Source of the DNA: Adineta ricciae
Taxonomy: Eukaryota > Rotifera > Eurotatoria > Adinetida > Adinetidae
Length of the DNA: 64,000 nucleotides
Assembly (NCBI GenBank): GCA_905250025.1
Contig: CAJNOJ010000278.1
Span: 1 to 64,000, forward strand
Direction of reading: 5' to 3'
The notes beneath the pieces are model-generated. The model was not told where the DNA came from. It worked only from the letters and a program-made list of their open reading frames with translations, and made no database searches. A program made the translations under genes and the position numbers. How positions within the stretch are numbered: position 1 is the stretch's first letter; every line of letters begins with the position of its first letter. Shown one piece after another: positions 33,418 to 45,718 of the stretch.

Positions 33418-34903
33418 TATTCATTAATTAAACAAACTAGATGCGTCATTATTTCTAGAATATGTACCTTTTTTTAAACTAAATTCTTAACTAGTAATTA
33501 GATTTCTAAAATAATGTTTCATTGAAATGTCAATAAATGTTTGCGCAGATATCGACAGATACGGAGTCTCTTGAGTATGACTACCAACTCTTTGAGTATT
33601 TTGCCTATTTCTAATTTCTTCTAAGACATATAGGCATTCATATTCGTAGGACGGATGTATACCACAATATTTTCATGTAAACATACAAGAGTTTTCTTTC
33701 TTTCCTTGGTGTGTGTTCTCTTGCAATGAAGTAAGGGTGTAGGTGTGGAGAAAAAAGATATACCTTAACCAACATTCACACCCAATATTTTAAAGAAACT
33801 TAATTATGCTGATGTTCTCTATTCATTATTTGATCCCCATAACGAACGTCTTGAGAACATTATAAGACATCATTCATTTTCTAATACTGTTTACATAACA
33901 TTATTAGATCAAAATACGACATAAGTGATTCCATACTCAATCGATTGTGCGGTGATATATTACCTCGAATTTGTTTGTATTAATTGCGTAATTGCACGCA
34001 ACACACAGATTCTATATTCTTTTGTGGCCGTATTTTCATGTAGATGATTTATCTATTTGACATATTCTAAGACAACAAATCAGGAAGCTGGAACTTATCT
34101 ATAACAGATCTACATATGGGACACCATCACCGAAATTTCATAATTACAACCAATACTAATTTTATACGGGTAGATAAAATCACTATAGTTTGACCACTAT
34201 CATTATTGTTGCTATTGGTATGCACAAATAGAGATAAAAAGTAAAGGAGAACGATACAATGATGATGATGATCGACGAATAGACAGATCTCTATGTATAT
34301 CTGTTTCTATCACGGCTTACGATCGTACGTGAGTGGATATGCGTATAAAGATACTGGTTACAATAGTTAAATGATGGATGAACGGAGCATATACGTATAT
34401 ATGTAGAGAACAGGCAGAGTAAAAAATAGTATAATTCTCTCTCTTCTGCTCCCTTCACTTAATGATAGAACAACAATAGCACTTGAGAGTACGAGAGGAA
34501 CAAAGAAGAAAGATGGCAAATAATAGCGTCACTTTTTTAGTATACACACGCGTGCAAACAAAAACAACAGTACATATGATTCTATTGCTTTATACATATT
34601 AACACCCTCAAGATGCTTAATCTAAGCTGAACTGCTGTAGTGAGGAGGGACAGACGGCAGACATTGTGTTGCTTCGGGAAACTTGTTCGTCGGAAGTCAC
34701 CCTCAAAGTCAAGGCTTTTTTTCGAAATTCCGTAACGGACGGTATTCCTTCGATACGTTGGTTTCTATGAGGGATGAATTGATGAAATTTTCATCGGTTG
34801 TAGATTGAAGCGATGTAGTCTTGCAGTAAAATTTCGTGAGTTCTTTATGTCTTTAACAAGGATATACAGGTGTCGAAAGTAAAAAAATGCAATTCCATAA
34901 CGC
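33418..34903. other. Non-coding interval, copy B
   Basis: No supported gene. Matches A to about 34595, then unrelated sequence replaces it up to the VCBS relic. Contains a GGGTGTAGGTGTGG tract near 33737. Confidence 0.45.
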
Positions 34904-35722
34904 TTGGTCGTGCCGAACGATAAAAACATGGATGTGAAAGTAACTAATCAGTATAGTGACACGATTAGTATCATGCTCGGAAATGGAACATTTCAATCCA
35001 TACAAAATTATAATGTAGGTCGACAACCAATGTATACTGTTTCAATGACTTTTAATAACAATACCAAATTAGATTTGCGAGTAGTCAGTTTCTATGACGC
35101 CGCCATTAGTATCGTAATCGGTAATGGAAATGGAATCTTTAAAAATCAAAAGAACTATACTGTTGGCATATTTCCCTATTGTTTGATCTCGATTGATTTC
35201 GACCATGCACAGAAAATGGATCTAGCTGTTGTTCTGTATACCGAAAAGATGATTACTGTGCTGCTTGGTGATGGAAATGGAACTTTCTCTAGGCAAAACA
35301 GCTATACCATTGTTCGATTCCTAGCTTCCATTATAACAGTTGATTTTGATAACAATAAGAAAATGGACTTGAATGTAGCCAATCAATGGGATAATGTGGT
35401 GAGTATACTGCATGGAGTTGAAATTGAAAGCTTTCAAGTATCACGAAATTATACCAATGACCGATCTCCAGACTAGATGGTAGCAACAGATTTCAATAAT
35501 GACAAAAAGCTCGATATAACCATAGTTAATTTTGACGATAGAACACTCAGATTATTATCAGGTGATAGCGAAGAAAACATCTCACCTCAAAACCTATATT
35601 TGACTGGTGCTGATCCATCATCGTTAAAATCTGCCGACTTAAACAATGATAATCAATTGGATTTAGCTATAACGAATTTCGACAATGGCGACTTGTCTTT
35701 TGTTTTGAATATTTGTGACTAA
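34904..35722 (+). pseudogene. FG-GAP/VCBS repeat protein, decayed copy B
   Basis: Longer than copy A: about four to five VCBS-like blades (ISIMLGNGTF, ISIVIGNGNGIF, ITVLLGDGNGTF, LRLLSGDSEENI). It has no ATG at a sensible start, and an in-frame TAG at 35474-35476 follows DRSPD where copy A has TCG. The nonsense change in B and the stop and deletions in A are independent, so each copy lost the gene separately, or one cryptic 5' region was already gone. Confidence 0.8.
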
Positions 35723-35900
35723 TTCATTGATAGACTTTTAACTTTTTGTGTGTACGTATATTAACCTAATTCCATAAGAGAGAACATAAATTTTTATTCA
35801 ACAACAGTTGCTACATGATTGAGAAAGTTTATAAGTGATGACATAGAATAAAATATTTCCTGTTCAGCTGTTTAAACAGATCACAGTTATACAAAAGCAT

Positions 35901-36904
35901 TCAATGCCACCGAACCATTCTAAGCGGAGCCCCTGCTGCACTTCTGAAGCATTCTATATCTTCCTCTCGGATTCCATTCTGTCCGAGTTCCAATGAAGTG
36001 AGTGTCTATTCATGGTAAAATAGAAGAAGTCATTGCATTGATAAATGGATGATGAGTATTACCGTGTTTGTTTCGAATGCATCTACAATATATTTTGCAC
36101 CCTGAACTCCGAAACGATTGTGAGTGAGATCCACAGTATTAAGTCCCTATCGGTAATGGAAAGCAGATAAATATATGCATAGACAATGACTATTACTGTG
36201 TTTATCTCAAATGCACACCCAAGATACTGTGCTCCTTTCACTCTGATCCGATTGTATCTTAGGTTTAGCATAGTGAGTGTCTATTGACGGTGAATTAGAC
36301 TGATGCACAAAATACGTGCGTAGTGAATGAACATTACTGTGTTTGTTGTCAATGCCTCGGCAAGATGTTGAACTCCTTCATCGCCGATGTCGTTAAATCC
36401 GAGATCCAATACGGTGAGTGTCTATTCATGTAACGACATACAGACAAATATACGTGTAAAGAGTGAATGTTACCGTATTGGTTACCAATACGTCGGCAAG
36501 ATATTGCGCCCCTCTGTCATCAATATCATTGGACTGCAGATTCAGTGAAGCTATTGTCTGTCCATAGAGTGAGATCGACGAAGATAGAAAATACGTTTAC
36601 AACTAATGATTATTACTGTATTTGTTTTCAATATGTGGGCAAGATGGTGTACTCCTTTCATTCCAATTCCGACATATGCAAAATTCAGTGCAGTGATTGT
36701 CTAGAGTAGTGAAACATGCCCAAAATCATGATTGATTAGATCCTGAACGATGATTGTCGCGTTCACCTGATATCGAGGATATGTTTTGAGGATTTGATTG
36801 AATCGTCGACAGACGTTTTGCATCGAGAAAAACAAAGTGTATTCATCCTGCTGATCCAGAATTCTATACACGAGTTCTACGGGTAAACTGGCAAACTTAG
36901 ACAT
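35901..36904 (-). CDS. F-box and leucine-rich-repeat protein, 7 exons, copy B
   Basis: Exons 36767-36904, 36617-36700, 36474-36557, 36338-36421, 36197-36280, 36063-36146 and 35901-36005, identical in number and lengths (138, five of 84, 105 nt) to copy A; introns 66, 59, 52, 57, 50 and 57 nt. The F-box (LPVELVYRILDQQDEY) and each single-repeat exon are open. Conservation of every splice site between diverged copies supports the model and suggests both are functional. Confidence 0.85.
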
Positions 36905-37768
36905 AATTGCTGTTTCGTTCTGATTGGTGGTGAAATTTCATCATCATATGTTGAAAGAAATGAAATCTGACATGACCAATAAGAAATGTTTATTAAGTTG
37001 CAAACAGATGGAACTAGTTTATTTGTTTGATGCAATTAGTTATTGAAAGAGGTGATGTTCAAACAAGACATTAGGGGAATTTTTATCAAAGGACTTGAAA
37101 ATCCTAAACTCGTGCAAGTTTCATTAATACGATGATTTATTTCTTCGCCGTTCTACTCGCCATAAATAGATCGGAAGTTTTTTTTTAACGACGCGTGCTA
37201 TACTCTGGACAATAATTACACCTTTTTTCTTATGATATTTTATGAGTATTGTCTCGGAACGACATATTGTATGTATTTCGATGTCTCTTCTTCTTTATTA
37301 TCATAATTTGTAAATTTTTTTTGTACGTTGAAAAGTACAACCGACAGATATCGATTGTCATAACTCAATACGTTCGCAAGTAGTTATGCGCATGTAACAG
37401 TTTGTCCTTGTGATAATGATGGCTTATACTTCCTATGTATGCTCGATTGACAAAATCACACGTTGCTTTTTTCATTTTTCTACACATTGACGAGGATGAG
37501 AAAAAGAAATCAAACCTATGACTCCACTCAGTAATTTTTGTCAGGTACACGTGAATAACTACGTTTCACAGTAATTTATTCGCTATAAAAATGTATGTGC
37601 AATCCTTGATCAATATGCCTCTTCTTCCATCGATCGTATTTTTGTTTTCTACAGTGTATGATTAGTACTAAGGCATCCATTTTTTGTTATTTATTTTGAA
37701 GGTCGAGTAGATGTGTTGTGAGTTTTCGTTTTAGTGGTACTCTTGATCTTTTTGTCAAAATTGACCAG
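36905..37768. other. Non-coding interval between divergent genes, copy B
   Basis: Same shared-promoter region as in A, with small indels. No additional feature seen. Confidence 0.45.
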
Positions 37769-38895
37769 ATGGGTATATCAAGTATGAAAGCTGCTCGTTA
37801 TTATGATCGAAACGATATTCGTGTTGAAGAAACGTCTGTTCCGCCTGTCGGCAAGAAACAAGTGAAAATCGAAGTGAAATATGTTGGAATCTGTGCAGCA
37901 GATGTACATGAATATTTACATGGTCCAATATTGATCCCAATGAAACATCCCTATTTGTGGAACGGACACCATGGTGTAACAACGATGGGACGTGAATTTT
38001 CAGGTGTAGTTGTGGAACTGGGAGATGATGTTAAACGTACTGATATTCAGATAGGTGATCGTGTTGTAGTAGAACCATTAGTTCGAAATCAAGACAAATC
38101 GAATCTAGCTGAACCTATAGGTTGTATTGGTCTAAGTTGCAATGGTGCATTTGCTAAATATGTAGTTGTCGAAAATTATATGGTACATAAAATGCCGGAT
38201 GCTGTTACTTTTGAACAAGGTGCATTAGTGGAGTCTGCTGCTGTAGCTGTACATGCTGTTAAAAGTAGTAATTTACAACCAGGTATTTTAATCTTTCTTG
38301 TGAAAACGTCTTTTCATATGTCGCAAGTACATAATTATCTCTAATTTTAGAAGAGACTTGCGTGATTTTTGGTGCTGGTCCAATTGGTTTACTCTGTCTT
38401 CAATCTGCACTGGCTTTCGGTGTCACTCGTATCATCGTTGTTGATATTGTCGATAAACGCCTAGAGAAAGCACGTGAATTGGGTGCCACATGGGTTATTA
38501 ATGGCAAGGACACAAATATTTGTCAGCAAATCAAAGACTATACGAATGGTGCTGGGGCACATGTTTATTTTGATGCAGCAGGTACAGAATCAACATTTGC
38601 CACAGGTATCTCATGTTTGAGACGAGGTGGTCGAGCGATATTAATTGCAGTGTTTGCAAAACCGTTGGCATTCGATGCAATGGATATTGTTACACGTGAG
38701 ATAAGTATTCGAGGAATATCCGATTACCAAAATGTGTTCGGTGAAGCCATCCAACTGATCAATAATAAGAACATGGATGTTGAACGAATTGTTTCAAAGA
38801 AAATCAAATTAGATGATATTGTGAAAGATGGATTTGACGCTTTATCATCTGATCTTTCACACATCAAAATTCTAATTGATATTGGTTCCGACTAA
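37769..38895 (+). CDS. MDR-family dehydrogenase (butanediol/sorbitol dehydrogenase-like), copy B
   Basis: Exons 37769-38282 and 38351-38895 (68-nt intron) encode 352 residues. It carries the same unusual GREFSG in place of GHE and the same missing structural-zinc lobe as copy A, so these traits predate the duplication. In this copy the GALVEP block reads GALVES. GAGPIGLLCLQ marks the nucleotide-binding loop. Reading frame intact. Confidence 0.85.
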
Positions 38896-39479
38896 TTCGC
38901 TCATATTCACTAATTTTCGTATTTTGTATTATTTTTGTTAGTTATTTTAGTTCTGATAGAGAAAATAAAGCTTCAACTTCCTTTTCATATAATAGTCGAT
39001 ATCGATGCGAATGCGTCCTCACTCTTTCGCCATTCTTCATTCGATGGAAAGTAAGAGAGAGGTTATTTTTCTGCTGTCGGCGTTGACAGAGCATAAATAA
39101 TATCAGTTCCGTCACTGCTTACGGTGGAAATATCGACCGGCGAACTTGTTTATTCTGGACGTGAACGTGATATGATGTGTCGTGTTCTTTATCAAGCAAG
39201 TGATCGCCAAAAAAAAACAATAAAGAATTCTTAGTTTTATTCTTGTCACTCTCGTTAAATATTTGCTGAAGGTAGTACTCATTTAGACGTATGTAAGTAT
39301 CGCCGATTGTCATTTTTCCTCATGCACTTTCGTACATCTTATTTACGTATAATATAATTCATTAGAAATAGTCAAGTCCGTTACAATATCGATCGATTAG
39401 TTTTCAAAAGATCACTTTTCTTGACTTTTCGTGAAAATAGACAAGATTGAGAAGATGGCACTATTATGAAGCTCGAGTG
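38896..39479. other. Non-coding interval, copy B
   Basis: Intergenic; includes about 75 bp (near 38985-39060) absent from A. Nothing else seen. Confidence 0.4.
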
Positions 39480-41150
39480 TTGATGGACTTCAGAAATTGT
39501 ACTTCTATAGGAATGGCAAAGAAAACTGCTCCACGCAAATTGTCTACCAGTAGCGATCGCTTTACAAACAATACTTTCTCAGATCTTCAAATTGTAAATC
39601 AGACTCCAATATTCGGTTACGAGGATTTGCTCGTGGTAACTCTAGAAAAGGTTGTGCAAAAGTTACTTTCTTTGGTACCAAACCTCACGCATCATGGTAT
39701 CAAGGCGAAAGAAAAGTGTAACAAAGATTCGAAGGTGTTGACGCTGAACGAATCAGCAGCAATTTATGTGTATTTCATGCCGGTGCCGTTCTTTTCCCGA
39801 CTGAACAGCGCACTTCGTGCCGAAAAACGTCACGCATTGAAGCATTGGTTCTCCTTTCTGAAATTATTTTTTACGGCGCTGAACAAACTACCGTCCCTTG
39901 ATATTCGAGTCTGAAGAGGTGTTGGGGATAATGTGAATGCTGACTTTACTGAGGGCCCGATGGAAACCTGGTGAAGCGTAAATTCCTGTTCAAAAGATCT
40001 CGATATTGTGGAGAAATTCTTGGGTGATAAGGGCATCTTATTCTCTATCGATGTTTTACACAGTAAAGACATTTCTGAGTATTCTTAGTGGACTAACGCA
40101 GTTTGTAAAGCTTGTCATCCCAGCAAATGTTTAATTAGGAAAGTTTTGGGGAAATGCCTATTTAAGACTGCTTACATATTTCAGCCAATAGTTTATGCTA
40201 GAGTCTTACGTTTTTTTCCTCAGAATCGATCGTACATTGGTCAACGACACTGCATCTCAAGAAGAATGCAATATATGTATGGAAATCTCTGCTTCGATTT
40301 CTACAGCCGAATATAAAGGTCCAAGGATTGTTGAAAATGAAAGACCGTCACGGACAATATATGAGTGTGACGGTAATTCGTCTTTTCAATCCAGCAAATT
40401 TAGAAATTGAGGCCGAGCAAAAAACTTTGCATGCTATGACACTGGCGCATTTATGAACTGGTTTTTCATTCGCAAGCTTGTATTTCATAATTCGAGCAAA
40501 GAAATAATAGCCGTCCTTCATTTATCAGGTGAATATGAAGATAAGTTAGGAAATTGACAAACGTGCAAGCACGTTATGATCGGTCAGTCAGTTGGACCAA
40601 ATGGAAGCAACGCTTTTAGCCTGATGTCTGCATTAATCTACCGGCGTCGGATATTGCCAGTTATGCTGTTAACATGGCAGTGGAAGTTCATTGTAGGCCC
40701 GGTTATGATGAAAAACATCGAAATCGAGCACATAAAACCTTTCTCCAGCCATTGAAGCTTAGACTCACAGCTCACGATACAATGGGTAAGGTTTGTCAAC
40801 TCATTTTTGAAGAGTTTAATTCACCTCTGGTTCTACCGACGCCAGAGCGTACGACTCGGAAATTTTCGATAGGCGCTCAGCAGATTGTCGATTGAATATC
40901 TGTTGACGATAGTGAAACACTCACACGCATCTTTACAGTGCTTTATTTGGACGACAAGGCATGCCTTCATGTCGTTGGAGAATTTTAGATTTTCAGACAA
41001 AATTTAACATATAGCTTTGTTCGATCCAGCGACCTTTCGCATGTATGCTTTACGAATCATTTTGCAATCAACAAGGTCCAAAACGAGCAAAGTGATTCGA
41101 GTGCCGCTCGACAAGATAAAAAGTAACGGTTCTCATTCGGCAATATAAAC
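39480..41150 (+). pseudogene. ADP-ribosyltransferase fusion, dead copy B
   Basis: Counterpart of 16432-18400. Trp-to-stop changes hit the catalytic region twice (TGA at about 39914 beside the R motif, and TGA near 39973 beside the Ser motif). A 154-bp deletion removes the ExE motif and the 5' splice site; GAGTATTC occurs at both deletion ends in A (17032 and 17186) and once here (40077-40084). Further deletions relative to A are 27 bp with AAGA at the ends (A 17370/17397) and 104 bp with CGTT at the ends (A 18121/18225), plus frameshifts and stops in the C-terminal region. Confidence 0.9.
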
Positions 41151-41274
41151 ATGGGTTCAATAATATACTTATATCCAGCGATATGTACGTTTTTAAGACA
41201 AAAAAACATTTTTTAAGGAAAAAGGAAGAGTTTGTGTTTATTTTTCCCATTTTTATTCACAGAAAATGCAGAGC

Positions 41275-42014
41275 TGTTACGCTACTGTTGTTGCCACTCG
41301 ATTTTCTATGCGTTGTTTAATATTTTGCCATGTAATTTTCATAACATCCGCAAATAAACATTAGCAAACGATAAGTAAAACGAATGGTACGAAAACTAAA
41401 TGGTTCATAGACATTCAAACATGAATTTTGGATTTCCAATGAACTGAACAAGCCCAGTGATTGTTAAAGATAACCAGTCAGCTCGATATCGAAAGAAAAC
41501 AAATCATAGTTGAAATCTCATTTTACAATGATGACGCGCTAATGTCTCACAAATCACACGGCTAATAAGAATAATATTTGTTATAAGTACGATTATAATC
41601 GGTGCCGTAATGTTTAAAATCAGATGAACAACGTTGAGAATTCCTGCATGTACCGTTGGAAAGCATGGATTAGCACAAATAACTCGATTAAAATCCTATA
41701 CATTAACACAATCTAGAGTGATAACTGAAACTGCAGAATATCAAGACGAAGGCCAAAGAATACATCGAAGAACCGAAAGAAAATGATAGAACCATTTTTC
41801 CACGATGCTCCAAGTAAAAATCTGTGATAAAATATCGTTGAAATGTTGTCCATGCCATTAGAATAACTTCAGCTATATTCGATGAATATTCGTACCAATT
41901 CCACCAAACACAATAAATATTTTTTGCCGGCCAGATTTGGCCAAAATTAAATACAAGAAGAACAATCCATGCATGATTTTTAGGTTTGTATCGAACCAAT
42001 GGATTGATACACAA
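41275..42014 (-). pseudogene. Decayed rhodopsin-like GPCR, copy B
   Basis: The minus strand holds hydrophobic blocks typical of a seven-helix receptor: an open stretch of about 100 codons (41703-42014) with ILMAWTTFQRYFI at a TM3-like position, then out-of-frame pieces and a C-terminal tail resembling TWQNIKQRIENRVATT. Frame changes and stops show it is dead, but it keeps about 110 bp lost in A. Confidence 0.55.
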
Positions 42015-43343
42015 TTAAACCGTTGACATTTAGAATATTAATTAGTAATAAGATGAACTTGAGAATATCTCTCATCATTTTTCTAAATATTTTGATGTTG
42101 ATTAAAACAGTGAAAAACGTCAATTATGAGCTTCATTAATCCTAGTCCTCCCGTGCTCTTTTAGGATTTTTTTGCAATTAGCCCTGCAATTCAAGTTATG
42201 ATATTTTAAATCTGATTTCACGCAGAGCGTATTAAAACAATGACCTTTTTAACTCTAACGAAAAATCAGAACTAAATGTCATACTCTGTTACGTATAAAA
42301 AAACATCGACTTCCGATGTGAGTAAAAAATGACTCATGCTGGAAGGACTAGGGTGAAATGAGCGTTTCTCGTCAACTGACACACGCATAAATACCCTCCG
42401 AAATCAGCTTAAGAAATTTTTCCTAGAACAAAATAACTGATGTTAAACTTAGAAATAAGCTACATGATCCTTTTTCTTTTTGTCTAGCCCGAGTCTCCGA
42501 TTAGTACTAATGGTTTTACTCAGACTTTGCACCCGAAGATTCTCAATTTCATATGACGGTATCAAAGAAAAGATTTGCCGACGATCTCGTACACTGACTG
42601 ACATCCATTTAAATTGTCAATGAAATCGAAAATAAATCAATGGTCAAATCTTTTCGTTAAACATATGTGGAAATTCAATTGTATTTTCATTTCGCATACA
42701 AATGAATTTTAAAGTTGCGAGAATCGAAGAATGAAATTAAATTTCTAAAGGCGTTGATCAAATTTATGTGGTACACAATGAACAAAAATGTTACTAGAAA
42801 TAATTCAGTCGGCAGTTATTCAAAACATTCTCTTGATAATCGTATGAATGTGAATCAGAGAGTCGAATGATCTCTTTTTATTTTGAATTCAATAGTTTAT
42901 GAGCGCAAAACAACAAAGCATCTTGTGACGATTTTCTTCGTACACTAATCTACAACGTGAATATACTGATGAAAGATGAGTTGATTTCTTCTTTAGATCA
43001 AGCACGCTCTATTGTACAATCTTCAGTCCTGATATAGACTTCGAAGTGTACAGTATCCCGTAATATAAAATCAGCTAATCATTAGCTGTGATCAAAAGGT
43101 TAGTATAAATGAAAGTGCAAATGTATGTATTCAGTATATGGTTCGATGCATTTAAAGTTTAGAAATTAAGTGCAAAAGTGAATGTTAATTATGAATCGTC
43201 GAGCATATTCTCTTAAATTTTGCGGAAGATTACTTTTTTCGAATAATTACTTTTATTGGAATAATGTTTAACGAACGATTTCACATATACAATAAACTAT
43301 TTTTCTGTGTTTCTAATGGGTTTTCTTTGATGTTTCTCTTGTT
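42015..43343. other. Non-coding interval with a MITE, copy B
   Basis: Contains the MITE at 42140-42353 and about 480 bp (42595-43085) with no equivalent in A; I see no gene in either. Confidence 0.5.
42140..42353. mobile_element. piggyBac-like MITE inserted only in copy B
   Basis: The ends TCCTAGTCCTCCC and GGAAGGACTAGGG are inverted repeats. The flanks are TTAA (42136-42139) and TGAA (42354-42357, one mutation from TTAA). Segment A has a single TTAA at the same place (19248-19251), an empty site. This gives a 214-bp insertion with TTAA target duplication, the piggyBac hallmark; the CCCTAG start also fits. No coding capacity. Its TIRs differ from those of the MITE at 31545, so it is a second family. 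Confidence 0.85.
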
Positions 43344-44363
43344 TTATAATTGATGACGTACATTTGACATATTTTGTAATTTAATTTGCATGACATTTCC
43401 TTGCGTATTTCTAGCATCTGTAATGCCAATCTGCCGTTTTCTTCTTGTTATACAACGAAATAATTCTTGACGAAATTCAGAAAAAGTTACGAGATAAATT
43501 GGAAAATTTAAGATAGGAAATGTATAGAGGAGTATATTAAAACCCCTAGCTAAACGACGGCCCCAATCAGTTGTCTGCAGACTGGCATAGAAGTAAGAAT
43601 AGATAACTGCAGACGGTGTTCGTGTTACCACATAGAGAAAACTCGTGACCACAAGTGTTATTGTGATAGGTCGATGGCGAATTTTCGAGTTTGTTATGGT
43701 TGTTATATGTCGTATTTTATAAAGATGATAAATTGAGATGAAATTGAATGTTAACATTAACGATGACGGAATTATATCATAAATAAATAAGTGTAATGTT
43801 TGAAATAATGGCAGAAATGTATACAATCGAGAATCAGTAACGATGTATCCATTAGCATTTTCATAACAAACAAATAGTAAAATGTGAAAATTGTAAAGAA
43901 CAAAGATTGTTATAACAGAAGCAATGATAATCAAAATATTCTTTGATCGATTAAACCAAGTATTTGGTTGTATTCGACTCATGAATAAATATCGATCGAA
44001 AGAAACAAATACATGTAACCATGCAGACGCTTGAAGAGTCCAAAAATTGAAAAACCATGCAAATTTACATGATGCAACTGTGTATGAATAAGTAAGTGAA
44101 ATATTATAAATGGTGGAAATATAACTTTCGAAAGTCCATCCATATAATCCCACAAAATCAATTATTGCTATTGCACGCATATAATGAATTACTGGACGGG
44201 CTGCAGTATTGCGAAATTTTGCTCGGCAAAAGACAAAAAACGTCGTGGCGTTAAATATTGTGCCCAGGATGACCATCAATAAGTTATAATAAGCTATCAC
44301 ATATACGCCTTCATTACTACTGGAGCTTTTATATGTTCCGTTTGAGTTACTTGTATTTGACAT
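43344..44363 (-). CDS. Rhodopsin-like GPCR, 339 residues, copy B (intact)
   Basis: A single-exon class A receptor: extracellular N-terminus with NGT glycosylation sequon, seven hydrophobic segments, Asp in TM2 (AIIDFVGL), a DRY-type motif FDRYLF after TM3 and a TM7 block FPILNFPIYLVTF in place of NPxxY, then a basic tail (RRKRQIG). The ligand is unknown; the pattern is close to peptide-type receptors expanded in rotifers. The A copy (19630-20695) is dead, so this is the only working copy in the window. Confidence 0.85.
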   Translation of the reverse strand: MSNTSNSNGTYKSSSSNEGVYVIAYYNLLMVILGTIFNATTFFVFCRAKFRNTAARPVIHYMRAIAIIDFVGLYGWTFESYISTIYNISLTYSYTVASCKFAWFFNFWTLQASAWLHVFVSFDRYLFMSRIQPNTWFNRSKNILIIIASVITIFVLYNFHILLFVCYENANGYIVTDSRLYTFLPLFQTLHLFIYDIIPSSLMLTFNFISIYHLYKIRHITTITNSKIRHRPITITLVVTSFLYVVTRTPSAVIYSYFYASLQTTDWGRRLARGFNILLYTFPILNFPIYLVTFSEFRQELFRCITRRKRQIGITDARNTQGNVMQIKLQNMSNVRHQL

Positions 44364-45718
44364 CAGATTTGTATTTGAAAACTTAAATAATGCAGCCTTT
44401 GCGACTTTCTAGCGACAGTAATATAATGGAAAGGAAAGAAGATTACTTCATTCGTTCTTAATTAGTTAAACTAAAGAGGATTTCTGGCATCCGTTCTACT
44501 TATCGCCATCTTTTACCAAATCTCGCTTTGACGTCAGTCGTAATCCCGAGATTTATCGAAGTAAAATTAAAAACTATCAGCATGAACATCAACCACATAA
44601 AAATAGCCTATTACGCAGATAATTCTATCTGACTTTCTTTGAGGTGAAATTTATAGAAGTAAGTCATCGAGCTCATTTTTTGATGACTGTAAATATATCT
44701 CATCAAACTGCGACTGCAATCTTCGGTGCATTTTAGATAAAACGCTGAGATGTTCAATTATAATTGTGATATATATATATTCACAAATTTTTGTACTTGG
44801 ACAACTGAAAGAAAACGCAAAGTTTTGTGGATAATTATAAATAAAGATGCTCTGTTCTGCCTCTGTAGGAAAAATTACAGAAAATGTAAAGGTACATCTT
44901 CCAAAATGGTTATAATGCGCTGTATGATATCGATTGTAAGTCGCTCGGTTTTAGGAAAACACGTGAATGAAGATAAATGATTGCCAGTCATAAGGATTCC
45001 TTGTTTGTTCTTTTAAACTTCGTCGTTTTGAATATTCTAAGCATAAAAACCGGATAATTCTACTTATATACAACCAAACTTTTAATTAATTACTTAATTC
45101 TAATCAGTCTGTATGATTATGATTTATATTCATTACTAGATAGATAATAATAGATTCCATGTGATTCATTCTCACTAGTAGGTCCAATTTATTGCTGTTG
45201 AATTCACTTCTACGACGTATCAGTAGAATTCGCCTACATTCGGTCGCCGTAAAACATCACAACAAATTCCGATGATCCGACACGAAGCTTTGATCCCAGA
45301 ACACTAATTGTATTACATCAAGCTGGTTGACTTCTTATAACTATTACCTGTTATATATAGATTTCTTTTTAGAATAAGTATGATTTGAGTCACTTCTATG
45401 TTCATGTTTCATATTATTGATTAATACTTTCTTCGTCCATTATAATAAATTTTCATGAAAATGAAATTTGTGTAATTAATTGTTTTATTAGTTTAATTCT
45501 TTTCTCGATGATATTAGTGAATTGACATGAATATTATCTAGCAGGTTATTACAACACGCATGGGAGGATTGATTCCTTTTATGATAAATTTATAGTGCGC
45601 ATAAGATTTGCACTCATAAAACCTACATATGATATGAATGATACACAGATGTCCAACCTAGAAAGAGTTGTAGAATAATTTGAGCATATTATGAGATTGT
45701 TAAATGTGAGAAAATGAA
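44364..45718. other. Non-coding interval, copy B
   Basis: No supported gene. Includes about 440 bp (45066-45507) absent from A and about 80 bp near 44437-44515 also absent from A. No terminal repeats identified for either. Confidence 0.45.
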
